From: Litoditis marina
Taxonomy: Eukaryota > Nematoda > Chromadorea > Rhabditida > Rhabditidae
Length of the DNA stretch: 64,000 nt
Direction: 5' to 3'
NCBI GenBank assembly: GCA_964036275.1
Contig: OZ038439.1
Location: forward strand, 5,537,912 to 5,601,911
The notes beneath the pieces are model-generated. The model was not told where the DNA came from. It worked only from the letters and a program-made list of their open reading frames with translations, and did not search any database. A program made the translations under genes and the position numbers. Within the stretch, counting starts at the first letter, position 1. Every line of letters starts with the position of its first letter. Positions 1-13,100 of this stretch are shown in pieces.

Positions 1-954
1 TATTAACTCATCAATTGTTTTGGTTTGTGATTAAGTCAGGGAAACAAAATGGTGAATGACAGTACTTCTGCTTAATGCTCTGTATTCGTTGCGTGAAACA
101 TTATCGCAAGATATACCAATTTTCAGTTCCACTGAAGAGAAACTGTTGTTAGCAGATTTCAAGTTCGACTAGATTGTTTTTGTCAAGAAGTGCTAAAAAC
201 TATCGCGAAACTTTTCGAAATCTTTAACTTGAGTTTTCACTATGTATATCGAAAATCGGATAATATTCGTCTGTTGACTTGATAGCGGGCCTTAGGATTA
301 GCGCCTAATTCATTGTCTTACACCGATGGTTTATGGTGGCAATCCGATTTGTCACCTGATTTATATTTGTTTTGCGGCTGACCTTATGTTCCTATCGTAA
401 ATACGGCCCTCGGACAAATTTGTTTACTGGGATGAACAGATTTATAGTTTGCGCGTCTGTTCTATTCTTGCATAAAAGGCTGCCCAGAGCGCCTCTCCGT
501 TAGTCATCATGTCTGGAGATTCGCTCAGCTAAGAAGAATGCCTAGATCTTGTCGCAGTAAGTTAGATTGTGTTCATCGAAACTGTTTCTGATTATCATTC
601 GAATCAGTTACTGATAGTGGGCCGCAACTAGCAAAAAATTCTACCAAAATAGACTGAGCAGATGTTGATAAAATAGACTGAGCAGATGTAAATAGACAAA
701 TGTTGAGCTTGGGTAGACCTACTTGGGAAAGAGAACTCCTGTGTGTAAATGAATTTCTTTTCAAGCGAATTTGCTTTAAGTTTAGCTGCTAAGTTTACAT
801 TCAAATGATGGTTCCAATTTTGTTCAGCAGGTCTCTTTTAAGTGAACTTATGTGAAGTAAGTACCGGGTTGATTTTGCTGTTGTGAAACTTGTTCTCCTA
901 ATATGTTTGATAGTGAGTTATGTGATTCCTAAGATAGTTCAATTTACTTTTTAG
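1..954. other. upstream non-coding region, nothing recognised
   Basis: AT-rich DNA with scattered stops in all frames. A short direct repeat (AAAATAGACTGAGCAGATG, two copies at about 644-690) is the only local structure seen. No conserved protein, RNA gene or repeat end could be recognised. Confidence 0.5.
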
Positions 955-1183
955 GGGAATTTCAATCTTTCCTCTGCTCTCAACATGGCAATTTTTTTCG
1001 CGGTTCCGCTACCTGCCCTAGGTTCTCCTGAAAGTATCCCAAGTCCCCAGCATTATCGAGCTGCTGTTCATCATGCTATACTTGGACATCTTTCTCGATC
1101 GGAGGTGGATACCTGCACTATCGAAACTGCCCCGCTAATGGTTAGCACCTTCAGTGTCAGCAAGGGAGATCGCCTCATCAAAG
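955..1183 (+). other. possible orphan exon of an unrecognised gene
   Basis: An open stretch runs from an acceptor-like TTTTAG (ends 954) to a donor GTATAG at 1184, with an ATG at 985. It would encode about 76 residues (66 from the ATG) including PALGSPESIPSPQHYRAAV. No family was recognised. No partner exon could be joined before the inverted-repeat element at 1273. The donor is followed by a sequence also found at the start of several introns of the gene at 52419-64000, so this may be a stray exon-intron copy rather than an active gene. Confidence 0.15.
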
Positions 1184-1272
1184 GTATAGTCTTCTCCATT
1201 CCTACTGAGACTTCTACAGTAGGATTTCGAAACTTCCAAGCCGTTTTGTTCACTTACTTTTGATCGGAGGAT

Positions 1273-2007
1273 CAGAGGCGGTATGCATGAACATCCCTAG
1301 CCGGGATGTGATCCCGCCGGGATGTAACCCGGGCCCGTCCCGGGTTGGGATAATCGATATGCACAGGCATCCCGGCCGGGTTGGGCTAGATCCCGGCGGG
1401 ATGAGGTCGGGATGGGCTGTTTTCATGTAAACAATGCACTTTTGTTAGCCAGTAGGTAATCAAAAGAGTAGCATATGTGGTAGTTTTCGAATATGCAAAA
1501 CAAATTTATAGTTTTGCATAGTATATGAATATGTAAAACAAATTCGTAGTTTTCTATACTATCAAAAACAATCTGGATATTTGATGAATTGGTGTTTTTC
1601 AATGTATTAGATACTTTACGGAATTCGTATAATCAAAGTTATGAAAACCCCATTAGATCCGTGACAGAATACTATAAAGTGATATAGAAATGTTTTTGAT
1701 GAACAATATAATTTTTCCAACATCGTCCAAATAAACCAAATCTTATGTTCACGGAATCAGCTTATCTTCCTTATTTCATAAATGATCATTTACATTGATG
1801 ATGTTTGTAAAATTACGTTAATTACAATAAAAACGATGAAATTTGAGCCGAACCCGACCTCTCTAGCTCGGGATGAAATTTGCATCCCGCCCGGGATGTG
1901 AACCCGGGCGGGATGCGTAGTGCATACCGGAATGGCCATCCCGGGCTGAACCGAGCCCGGGATCACATCCCAACCCGGCCCGGGATCTTTCATGCATACG
2001 GCCTCTG
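1273..2007. repeat. long inverted-repeat element, CCCGGGATG-rich ends
   Basis: About 735 bp bounded by inverted ends (GAGGCGGTATGCATGA at the left, CATGCATACGGCCTC at the right). Both arms are built from many copies of the near-palindromic word CATCCCGGGCGGGATG, about 150 bp each. The middle, about 1430-1850, is AT-rich with no coding capacity. A short, internally deleted relative lies at 53018-53129. It looks like a non-autonomous DNA element (MITE or foldback). Confidence 0.75.
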
Positions 2008-2103
2008 AAGATTTTCGTAACTCATTCTCCTTCTCAGGTAGACAAAATATATGAGCGCATTTTTTGTGGACTACACTTTTAGCTTCACAACGGTATATTG
2101 CGG

Positions 2104-2279
2104 CTGGGACGAATTAAAGAGAGGGTGCGGCATCTCGCACGCAATTATAAAGAGTGTGAGTGAGTGAGGCGTGAGTGAGGCGCCTGGACAATAAAATATT
2201 TTGGCGCGGCTTTTCGGACGCAATTAGTGAGACTGTGCGGCATCTCGCACGCAATTAAAAAATTCAGAATTCGTCCCAC
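2104..2279. repeat. short inverted-repeat element with GGGACGAATT ends
   Basis: The left end CTGGGACGAATT is matched in inverse by AATTCGTCCCA at the right end. Inside are two direct copies of GTGCGGCATCTCGCACGCAAT (2137 and 2235), each itself partly palindromic, and a GTGAGTGAGGC repeat. It has no coding potential and resembles a MITE. Confidence 0.6.
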
Positions 2280-2283
2280 GAGC

Positions 2284-5200
2284 TGTAGTTCCGTTTGATC
2301 TCTTCCTTGCTAAAATCAAGAAATCTCACTTCTATAATATCCGTCTTTAAAGAATCCGTCCCGCTCTAATTTTGACTTATGAGTTAACAATCTGACCATT
2401 TGGCAAATGAAAAACCATTATCAAAAATATATACTTTTGTATCTCTATCTTGCTTCGTTTGCTCAGAAAAGCGGCTTACGTAATGACACCGATAGGAGAG
2501 TTGCGTACGGGGTATGCTCCAAATAGCCTATAGAAGTACAAAAATATTTTTAAAACTTTCTTGCATATACGAAAACACAATTAGAGACTACAAAATAAAA
2601 ATAAATCTGGACGTAAAGGAACCAAGTCAAGTTGCGTCACAGTGAAAATATTCATGTCCTCTTTTTTAATACTTGATATTATGCAAATTTTACAAATTTT
2701 CAATATGAAAGTTTTTGCATGGTCTATGCGAAGACATTGCGAAACTTTTTTAAGCTTTTTGAATTTTTCGTGAAACTCAGATTATAGCGAAACGGTATCT
2801 TTAACACCCTAAGTAGTTCACTTTAGAAGCCCTATTTGTGAAATAGTTAATTCATAAATGTCTCTGTTGCGATTCGTATTGAAGGGAGGAAGATCTACAA
2901 TTGTATACACCATTTAGGTCGAGGTGTACAGTAGTCGCTATTTTCTTGGAAAAAATAATCTAGAAACTGTGTTTCATGTTGAGTATTTAATCAAACGTTA
3001 TTCGAGGCGATGTTCTTCAGTTGGGATGTAATGGTTATGTCTCAATTAACAAAATGCAGTCTTGTTTTGTGCCTGAGAGCAACTTCTCAAAGTTTGTGAA
3101 CAATGTCAGTAACTAACCTTTGTTTAACACCAAAGATATGAAGAGTTTAGTTACTTGTATATTTGTTTCTCAAACGCTATTGTGCTATTATTCTCATTGG
3201 GACGATGGTGAGATAAGTTGTGTATGGCGCAGGCTTTCGGTCTTCTATGGGGTACTGTAGGAGTCTATGAAAAAATGAAATTGACTAAAGTAATTGACTA
3301 TGGACACTTACAATCCTCATTAAACTGTCTGCTACGTTTCTTATCGTATTCAGTGTCATTTCAATGCCGTTTCTTCTACAGTATGAAGACCTTCCCATCC
3401 AGTCAACATTGGAGTCTGCGCTCACTTTCACAATGCCATTTATGAATGGTTCGCTTGGACATTTCACCCTAATATTCGTTGAGGATGGTCACATACCGTC
3501 TTCACTGTTGTTATTTCTACAAACATGCTCTTTCCTGTCCTTCACCTATTATGGCATTGTAAATACCGAAATGTATTGTCCTCACCCATTAATGAGTTGA
3601 TCAGTCGTGGCATTCCCAGTTGTACAGTTCAATTGAACGTATTCATTTCAGAAACTATGAAGAGAAACCGCCCTGCTACTACGATGTGTCGATGCCTTCT
3701 AGTGGCGAAGAGACGGTACAATCCAGATTTATTCACTCTCCGAGTGGGGGGCGGAACTTCTCCCCGTAGTGGTCCTCCCGAACACGCTAGGAGAATTGGT
3801 GTGACCAAACAATATTGATCTTCATATTTATGAGGGAAGCACCGTTTCTCTGAGAATTCATGCTCCCACCGGAACCAACAGAGGTGAATTGAGTATAGAT
3901 TAAACTCGTCATTTGGAAAAGACAAGCTGAGAATTTACAATATTATCATGATCTATGGACTTCATCCTCTGAATATGGATGGAATCGCTTTTTTGAACTT
4001 CGCGGCTGTCAACGGACTACGCGTGACAGTACTTCATGATTACTTTTTCGCACCTCCGCACTGGTTCCATACGTCCTCTTTTCCGCTCTGAGTGCTGCTC
4101 TGTGCAACGCCTTCCGTGTGTGTTTTGAGCTACTCGACCCTGCACAATTGTTATAGTGTTATTGCCTTCACCGTGAAAGTCACAATAAAATGTGTATTTC
4201 TTGTTCTTGTCTATAACGTTTGCTTGTCATTTGGAAAAGGCGAGCTGAGAATTTACAATATTATGGAACATGATTGGAAAGTAGGGTGGGTAAAGCCAAA
4301 CTCGAATTTCGAAAAAACTCGAAATAACTCGGAAAACTCAAAATTCTTGAAACTCGAACAGTTAGAGTCAAACACATCTTTCGATTAAAACCATCGAAAG
4401 ATGTGTTTGAACCTAATTTTTGGAAAGCTTGCTCGGGGTATCCGGGTGAGCGATAAAAAGGTTGAAAGTAGAAGTTGATAGTACTTTAGCTGTTACACAT
4501 CATAATTTTCGACATTCAACTAGATCAAACTACAAACACAGCAACAAATCAACGGAATATATCATCTCAGCCAGCTACTTATCGGTTCACAGAGCGAGTT
4601 AGTTGATCAAATGTTAGATCTCGCTCTGATCTCTCCATCTTTTATCATTGCTCTCGCTTTCGCTTCTCAATATAGTTAAAAGCAGCCCGAAATAAAACTT
4701 CTGATCAAGGCTCCTTTAATTATCACTAATCTATCGATAACCATTCCATGAAACGGATGTTGATGGTTCACTGATACTTTGATAACATTGCTGTAGTAAC
4801 CAATTTATTGTCATGTCAAACTACAAACTACAGAATGGCACGGAAAATAGTACGGTGGGCGTCGTGTAAAGTACACCGTGTCGTCTGCGACTCCAATTTT
4901 CAACCTGGCGGGCAAGATTTTTCAATTTTTCTGCCATTTTTCAAAACTGCCGTGCCAAAAATTGCGATTATTTCATTCAATCGATGTTTCGATTTCTTTT
5001 TCTTCTAAGTTTTTTTAATCACAAGTTCTGTTCCATGTCTTCACAGTGTTCTGAATGAAAGATGCACCGGAGTACCATAACTCCATAACTCATTTGGTTC
5101 TCGTTGTTGGTAGTTTGTCGTTCTTGAAAGTTTCACACGCCTAGTGCCTAGCAATGCTCATTATTCGAAGAACAGGATTTGTCATTAAACCTAGTGGTTT

Positions 5201-5922
5201 TTCACCCTGTCCGTTGCTAACATATGCATTTAGGTAACAAATGTGACTAGCTATAGTGGTAGGCAACTGGTTATGTCGCTTGCACGCGATACATCATACG
5301 ATGTGCAGATGTATTGTAAATGTTTATATCATCGTTTTTGATGCTAGTGACCCGTGGAGATTATTCAGCAGTGAAATTGTCATGCAAATTCTATCCCTTT
5401 CGACTTCTTTACTGCTTTCCCATTCGCCACCTACGAAGCCAGAAAAGTCACAAAACTAGCTCCTTCTTCAGTAGTATTGGTATGATGTTGTTGTTGTAAA
5501 AATACATTGAAATGAACCGGAAGTTAATTGAGGATTTGCGTATATGGTATTGTTTAGAATGGTTAAACAGCAATTCACTAATCTTTATGTTTCGGTCAAC
5601 ATGTTTTCTATTTTAACTAGTAGAACAGGTAACCAGTGCCCAGCTTACCCCAGATTACCATTGTTTCTGTGTATTTTCTCTGTTTTGATCGCCGATCTGT
5701 TTTTACAAGGATTAGTGTCCCATTTCACATGATTTTCCCTTGTTTATTGCATTCATTTTCTTCGCAGGCGGCACTTTTGTCATAATACGCCAGCGCCAGA
5801 TGTGAGATTCGACTACTATTTTCATTGTGCTTCAACCCTGGCTCTGGACATGAGACATACAGGTTTTGTTTATACTTATATTTCTATCGCGTATAAACTG
5901 AATGATCAATTGAAATTGTGGA
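2284..5922. other. intergenic region without a recognisable gene
   Basis: No ORF here has convincing family similarity. Visible structure is a 37-38 bp direct repeat (3909-3946 and 4227-4264, 318 bp apart), a perfect 18-bp-stem hairpin at 4368-4410, and two copies of the dispersed TCAAACTACAA word (4523, 4815). A 47-codon ORF at 3948-4091 overlaps the first direct repeat and is most likely chance. Confidence 0.5.
4368..4410. repeat. perfect 18-bp hairpin
   Basis: Two perfectly complementary 18-nt arms (4368-4385 and 4393-4410, arm TCAAACACATCTTTCGAT) surround a 7-nt loop. It is followed by no T-tract and lies far from any gene, so a terminator or small RNA role is not supported. Confidence 0.7.
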
Positions 5923-6092
5923 CATACACCAGTAAGGTCCGACTAAGAGACGAAAAGTAATCCGTTTTGAGATGTAAACACGTGAAAATTTAGGATTTTT
6001 CATCAAAAGTAGACCGATTTTCATCCTTTCGGCCGAAAAGTAGTCTGTTTTGCAAATTTTTCTGACTATTCGGACAACCTTGCTGGTGTATG
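5923..6092. repeat. family A MITE (CATACACCAG ends)
   Basis: About 170 bp element with terminal inverted repeats CATACACCAG...CTGGTGTATG. It has a near-palindromic body containing GTCCGACTAAG, CACGTGAAAATTTA and CGGACAACCTTGC. It is the most frequent family in this window, with about eleven near-complete copies and several fragments. It has no coding capacity. A long minus-strand ORF here is only the repeat read in another frame. Confidence 0.85.
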
Positions 6093-6517
6093 ATTGTGGA
6101 TAAATGGTGAATACTGACGAAGAATCTTGGTTTTTCTGTTTCTCGTGGTCAGTCAGCATTGAAACGCATGAAGCGTTTTTCGTTCTAAATCCAAGGCATG
6201 GAACAGCAAAAAGTGTGCAATACGTCATTGTCATCATTGCAATTTTTGTCGCGATTATGTGTGCCACCTGTACACATTTTACGTCACGTGCCTCAATTTG
6301 TTCAAATAGCATCATAGGTGCGATACCCCGGTTATCTGGCCGTGTTATTCTTAACTTTGCCTTTAACTGGTTTAGGTGGGACCCATAACTTTTCTAATAT
6401 TTCTGGGTTTATTGGGAAATCACCCAGGGGAACCTATAACTTCGTGGTTTTTCTGTGGAGAGGATGTTTAACTGTTCAAACCCTCAAACCGACACTAGCC
6501 CACCTATGAATAGCATT

Positions 6518-6687
6518 CATACACCAGTAAGGTCTGACTAAGTGACAAAAAGTAAGCCGTTTTCAGATGTGAACACGTGAAAATTTAAAGTTTTTCATCA
6601 AAACTAGACCGATTTTCATGTTTTAGGCTAAAAAGTAGTCCGTTTTTCGAATTTTGCTGACTATTCGAACAACCTTGCTGGTGTATG
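6518..6687. repeat. family A MITE
   Basis: Second copy of the 170-bp CATACACCAG element, same orientation as the copy 425 bp upstream and differing at scattered positions. The space between the two (6093-6517) holds no recognised gene. Confidence 0.85.
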
Positions 6688-7106
6688 ATAGCATTTGTGT
6701 TGCTGTGAATGGGCATCAGTTCAAAAGAGGAATGGACGATGGTTTTTGTCCGTCACGGACTAGATCGTTGTTGTCATAACCTTTCGCCGCGGCCATTAAC
6801 ATAATTCCCTCCACAAACGATGGGATATCAAGATTTTATGGAAAATTCATACCCGTTTAACCTGTTTCCGGCACAACTCTGCATAAAACTATTCAATTGC
6901 TTTTCCAAAGTCTTCGTTGAGAAGCTGCCATTTTCAAGCGTTATTCGTTAGTTTACGTTCGTTATGAAGTTCGTCTGTTGTTTTCACAAAAATCGTTTGA
7001 AACTTGAAACACCTTCGCAGTGTATGTTTTAGGTTTTATATGAAAAGTAACCTCTTATGTTGGAAGTTACATTGTTACATAGTATGAAATTAACAGTTTT
7101 TTTCAG
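6688..7106. promoter_or_regulatory. presumptive 5' region of the xylosyltransferase gene
   Basis: Non-coding stretch directly upstream of the start codon at 7115. It ends in a T-rich consensus acceptor (TTTTTTTCAG, AG at 7105-7106), 8 nt before the ATG. This is either the 3' end of a 5'UTR intron or, more likely in a nematode, a spliced-leader trans-splice site. No TATA box or other promoter element is convincing. Confidence 0.45.
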
Positions 7107-7114
7107 TTTCCACA

Positions 7115-10100
7115 ATGTTATTCGATGTATTCCGAAATAAGTTCACCGGATCGCTGGGAAGAACTTTATTGATTATATTCTTGACACTCGCCTTTTTCTT
7201 CATCAATCTATTTTCTATTTATTATTTCGTGCAAAAACAAGAAGTAGAGACGATACGCAACGATGAACCATTGGAAAGAGTGAAAGAAGTAAGTTTTCCA
7301 TGTGATATTTTATTTTAAGGCTGTTGTGAATATAAAACAGAATAACGATTAGAAGAGCTTATCAGTATTGTAAAGTTTTGACCTGTTCATTTTCCTGAAT
7401 AAACAGCCGAAATGAAGTAGATGTATTGGTGGCCTTCGTCTAATGTCCAACTTAAAGCTTCAACAATCGTAGAATGAGAGAACATTTACCCTTTCAAAAT
7501 TATTTTTCTCTGTTTCAGAATATCGATTTGTATTCGTGTGATTTGACTGGAAATTCTCTGGCCGTCAGTGCATTGGCCCGAGTCAAAACAGAAAACTGTC
7601 GCCTCAAGGTGATTATTGATTTTTTTTCTCAATTTGTTGATCTACACAGTTCAAACTGCCCAAAAATAGTGGATTTGAGTCATGATTAGTTTTGTGCTTC
7701 GTTATTGATTCTTCCGTCTCCTCTAAAACTAACGAGGCTATTAATTAAATTGTTTTTTTTTGAAGTTGGTACATTTTCTTTTCAGATAACTGAAGCTGCA
7801 TGCAAATTAAAGAATAATGTGTTCCACGACAAGTTTCCCGAAAGCACGTGCAATAATCATGGTATATTTTGTTTTTCAACTCTTTCTTTGTTTTCATAAT
7901 ATCATTATGTTTATATATGGCGGAACTTGATATTTTTTTCGGATAATTTACAAAATCTTTCGAATTCGATGACATAGTGAATTGTTTACTGTAATAATGA
8001 AAGAATGACGAATGTGGCTCATCGAAATGCGTATAAACTGTGAATAACAATAGAGATAATCGGTTGGTCACTGGCCGTTGAAAACGATCAACAAACATAT
8101 ATCCGACCTTCAATCGAATTAAAACCAACATTTACGTGTCGATGGTGTTTATGTTCACTGTTTTTATTCTCAATTCGAAAAACAGTGTTTTTTTGTAGTA
8201 TAGGACCACACACCAGCAAGGTTGTCCGAATTCCGAATAGTCAGAAAAAATCGCAAAACGGACTACTTTTCAGTCGAGAAGATGAAAATCGCTCTACTTT
8301 TGATGAAAAATCCTGAATTTTCACGTGTTTACATCTGAAAACTGATTATTTTTCGTCGCTTAGTCGGACCTTACTGGTGTATGTATAGGACCACACTAGT
8401 GCGTGTGAGGAGACGAGTAAACTTCATAGTTCACAGAGAAGAGGTTTCTAGAGGTTTGTGATAGAAGCAACGGAATCAGGAATGGGAACGAAGCCGAAAT
8501 CGAGTGAAAATATGTTTTCATAGTTCCATTTCGTTTTCAGATTCTCTGTTGATCAACCTGGGTCTAGGTTGTTTTTCCGATTCGTCGACAAAACGAACCC
8601 TCGATGGCTTCACCTATGAGTTCAAAACGGACAATTCGCGGGAAAAGTGCAGGTCGCACTGCTATCGAGCCGGATTCCTTCATTACGGTACGATCATGGT
8701 CACAATACAACCTATTTTGCTCTCCATACTCCATTTATGGAATTACTCTCTAACTTGGTTCAAGTTTAAGCTTATGTGCTGTGCTGCATATATTTACGAT
8801 TGATCGATTAATGGACGTGATAAACGTGAAACTTCATGCACTAGGATCGGTAGAGTCCCATACCCCACCAAAGTTGTCTGCATAGACAGAACACATCCAA
8901 AAACGGGCTACATTTTTGACCAAAACGAGAAGATTTGTTTATTTTTGAGACAATATCATTATTTTGTCGTGTCTGTATTAAAAAATTGGACTCCCCTTTG
9001 TCGAACAGTCGAAGTTTAGTGGTGACGGTGTATTGAGTTTTGTAAAAAAGGAGAGATTTTGGATAAATAAAGTTGTTTTTATGATTATGCGATTCCAGGC
9101 GTTGAATTCGGTCGTGAATGTTTCTGTGGCGATTCTTTGAACGCGACTTCGATCGATAGTTCAAAGTGTCAGGAATACAGTTGTCCCGGCAATGAATCGG
9201 AATACTGCGGTGGATATAATGCTATCGATGTGTACCGGACGGGACTCAGGGGTACGTTATTGGATGGTTTTAGTTAGTCAGGGTTGAACATCGTTTAAAA
9301 AGTAGGTAGTACTTGTGCTTACTGCTTGAGCTTGACTTGGATCGGAATACTCACTGCGCAAGTTTTATTGCATGTCAGGCCATTTACTTAGTTTCATGTT
9401 CAACTTTTTTCCCTGTCTTGAGGTTCACATGGTTTTCAAAGTTCAAATTGTTGAAACTCCTAAAGTTCATGTTATCGTGACCTTCTTAATACAAGTTTTT
9501 GCAGAGCAGAGTTTGAATGTGAAGGCCCACTATGAGAATGCTTCTCTAGTTTCTCTTGATGAAAGTGCCAATTCGTCCCCAATCAAGATATTATTTTTAT
9601 TGCAATTGAATGGAAGAAATGATAGACAGGTGAGTCTGCAGAATATTATAGAATTTGAAATGCTCGTTGGTTTGCGATTCGGGACATGCTCAATAGCTCA
9701 ATCAACATTGGTAGATATTTCACTCTTATTATTTGAAAATGCAAATTTGAAATAGAAATGCAGAAAAGTAGAAAACCGTGTAGTTTGGTTCATCTCGAGG
9801 TGTTGATTCGAATGACAGAAAATTCAATGGTTTAGCATCAAGCACCAAAATACTCAAATGCGTCAATTTCTTTTTTCAATCTGATTTTTTCCATTTTCTT
9901 AGTATCGATTTATTCTGTTCAGGTGAGACGTCTGCTGAAAGCCATTTATTCTCCGCACCACTACTATTATATTCATGTGGATCAGAGACAACTGTACATG
10001 CTAACTGGTTGGTGGAAGGTTTTGAAAAAAAACCTCGTGCGAGATTGACGTTATTTTTTTCAACAATTTTTTTAGCCGTGTATGTCTCGGTAGTATGTCT

Positions 10101-13100
10101 CGAAAGTTTGGTTGAGGTTGTATGCTTTGTAAATAACAAAACATGATATTTTATGTTTATTAGTACGTTTCAAAGTGTCACAGAGAATGACTGATGTGAC
10201 CTGATTGACCAAAGTACAAGCGAGAGAGAGACACGTGATTTTGAAATTTCAATTCGGAACAATGAGAGTCTTGAACTCTGGAAGTACAACGTACTATTGT
10301 CTCAATCAGCTTGTTTTCAGAAATGAAGGCCGTAGCGGGGAAATTGGCGAATGTTTACGTTTCGCCAGATGCGCATAGTACAATCTGGGGCGGCGCATCG
10401 CTTTTGAGCATGGTACAAGGTAGGTGAAAATGATTAGAACTCTGTTGGGACTAACTAGGTTGGTGAATGAGCTAAAAAAAAATGGTCTCAGGTATTCACA
10501 AATAGGACTAGTGCTATGGGAAGCTTGTGTTCTTGTGTAAAGTCAAAAGCGAATGGGTATTTTTTGATGCTCGCTAAGAAATGTGATCAATTTGAGGAAT
10601 TGGTTCCTGAAGCATAGTTTTAGGTAGCGGTGTTTGACTCTGTTCCAAACTGTTTTAACATAACACGTTCTTCAAACAAACTTCGTAACACCAAACTACC
10701 ACCGTGCCTCATATGTATGTTGCACACGCCGGTGAACATCAGACTGTTTTTTCACGAATATCGGCTGGAAATAGCCTATTTTTCATGAAAAGTTCGAAAG
10801 TTTCACGTATTCCAAGCGGGATACGGGTTCATTCTTGGCTTGGGATCAAACTACAAATCCACAACTCATTTCAGACGCCGTCCGTCGTTCCCTTTCCCTC
10901 TCGTGGATGTCTGATTGGGATTATCTGTTCAACATGTCAGAGAGCGATTTCCCCGTCATGACACTTGGCGAATTGGAAACACAGCTCACCAAGTTGGTAT
11001 CTTAGACCGTATTTGGGGTTGGAAAACTGGGTTTTATAGTTCTCTGTCATTTTTTTTGTCGAGAAATGAACCTGTTCCACTATCATTACCAAAACCTCGA
11101 ATCTCAAGTTGGACGCTGGTAACCTTTACAAACCAAAATTCCCTTTTCGCTATAAACCTGTCGTAATTTTTAGCGTCAAGCAACAAATCGCGGAGATTTA
11201 TTCACGATAGCCGTTCTTCTAGAGATACGTTCGTGTAATTTCGATTTTGGTTGTTGTAGAACCTTCGGCCCAGGTGGCGAATTCACTGGAGAACCGGGTC
11301 CTTCGTCCTTCCCGAACCGAACCAAGTGAACCGACCGAATCGACATTCTAAACCGACTGGTTCTCCAGTTTAAGGTTTACCGGACCAAAATTAATCATGA
11401 TTTAAACAAACAAATCGTATACAAGGTAAAATTAGTGGATTCCCACTCATTTTACTTTGTATACGATCCGGTTCGGTTCTCCAGTTCGCGGTTCGGTTCG
11501 GGAAGAACCCGGTTCTCCAGTGAATTGGCCCCTCCAGGTAGTTCATTTTTACAGGAATCGTGGCAAATCGTATCTGGCCAGTCATGGATATAACACGGGA
11601 CGATTTCTACAGAAACAGGGCTTCGACTACGTTTTCATGGAATGCGAGGAGAGGATGTGGCGGATTGGAAAGAGGTAGGCGAGAGAGAGAGAGAATATGG
11701 GGGGAGATTCAGAATAGAGATCGAGAGTGAAAGAGAAGGATAGAGAGAAGAGCTGGGGAAGAGAAAGGAAGAGAGAAAGAGAGAGGGGAAAGGAGGGATA
11801 GAGGTAAAAAAGAGGGAGATAGGGAATATGAATAGAGAGAGGTTGGTAGAGAATATCAGGGGAAGGGTGCCAAAAAGATGTACAGGTGGCAAGAGCCCAG
11901 GAGCGAAAAGGGAGTTGCATAACAGTTTGTACCAGAATAAGCCGAACTTTCATGTGAAATTGCAGCAAATCGTTTTCGACTTGCCCCCTTGCATGTAATG
12001 GATACAAGCCTGAATTTAACGTTCAGGGTCAAAAATTTATGTAAATTACATTGTGGTGATTTCCAGAAACGAGTTTCCGCGTAATTTGCGTGTGGACGGT
12101 GGTTCTGATTGGTTGGTCCTTCACCGAGACTTCGCTGAGTATTCAATATCAGACGAGGAATTGCCTGCCAAGATGCGGACTCTCTTCTCCTCTATCATCC
12201 TACCAGTGGAGAGCTTCTTTCACACGGTGAGACCATACACCAGCAAGGTTGTCCGAATAGTCAGAAAATTTCGAAAAACGGACTACTTTTCAGCCGAAAA
12301 CATGAAAATCGGTCTAATTTTGATGAAAACTTCTAAATTTCTACGTGTTCACATCTGAAAACGGCTTACTTTTTGTCGCTTAGTCAGACCTTACTAGTGT
12401 ATGGGTGAGACAAAGTTTACAAGTTCACGAACTTTGATAACATGGAAATTAAGGATCATAGCTTATTTGCGTCAAATGTTGAGATCTTATCACATTCTTT
12501 GTGTCGTTTCGGGGGTTCATCTTCCACGCTACGGTCTAAACAGCTGATACTGGCCGCTGTGTTTCATACCTAAACACAGCATTATAGTGTGCTCTCAACG
12601 ATACACAACAAGTGCTCCGTTTGACACTTTAATATGGTCTTCTGTATAACGCACAATCAATACAAGTAATACAATACGGTAGTACACAATAGAAAACTAA
12701 GAAGGAACGCACTTCTCGTGCTATTCCAGGCTGCGACTGCCGTATAGAAGATACCACCCCTACGGTTTGATAACAAAATGAATATCGCTTCTCTCGTCAC
12801 TATATAAGCTAGGTCTAGATATGAAGGTTTGTGAGACCGCCACTTTCTTTCTTTATTTGTGGTCATTCATGGTTCATCCTTCCAGTTGGCTTATAATTCT
12901 CCGTTCTGTGATCGAATGATACGAAGTCATCTGCGTCTGACCAATTGGAATAGAAAACAAGGTCCGTGAATTCCTACTTATAACGTACTTCTAGTTTTGC
13001 CAGCTTGAAAAAGGTAATGAGCCAATTTGAGAGTGGAGTTTCATCGAAATTAGCCAAATGAGTTTTGGAGGCACCACAATCAAAACCAACTTATAAGAGT

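Noticed and set aside
3629..3925. 98-codon minus-strand ORF, and overlapping plus ORFs at 3218-3818
   Set aside because: No recognisable family, overlapping on both strands, no consistent splice sites; looks like chance.
5884..6315. 143-codon minus-strand ORF
   Set aside because: Most of it is the family A element read in one frame; the same pseudo-peptide recurs at other copies.
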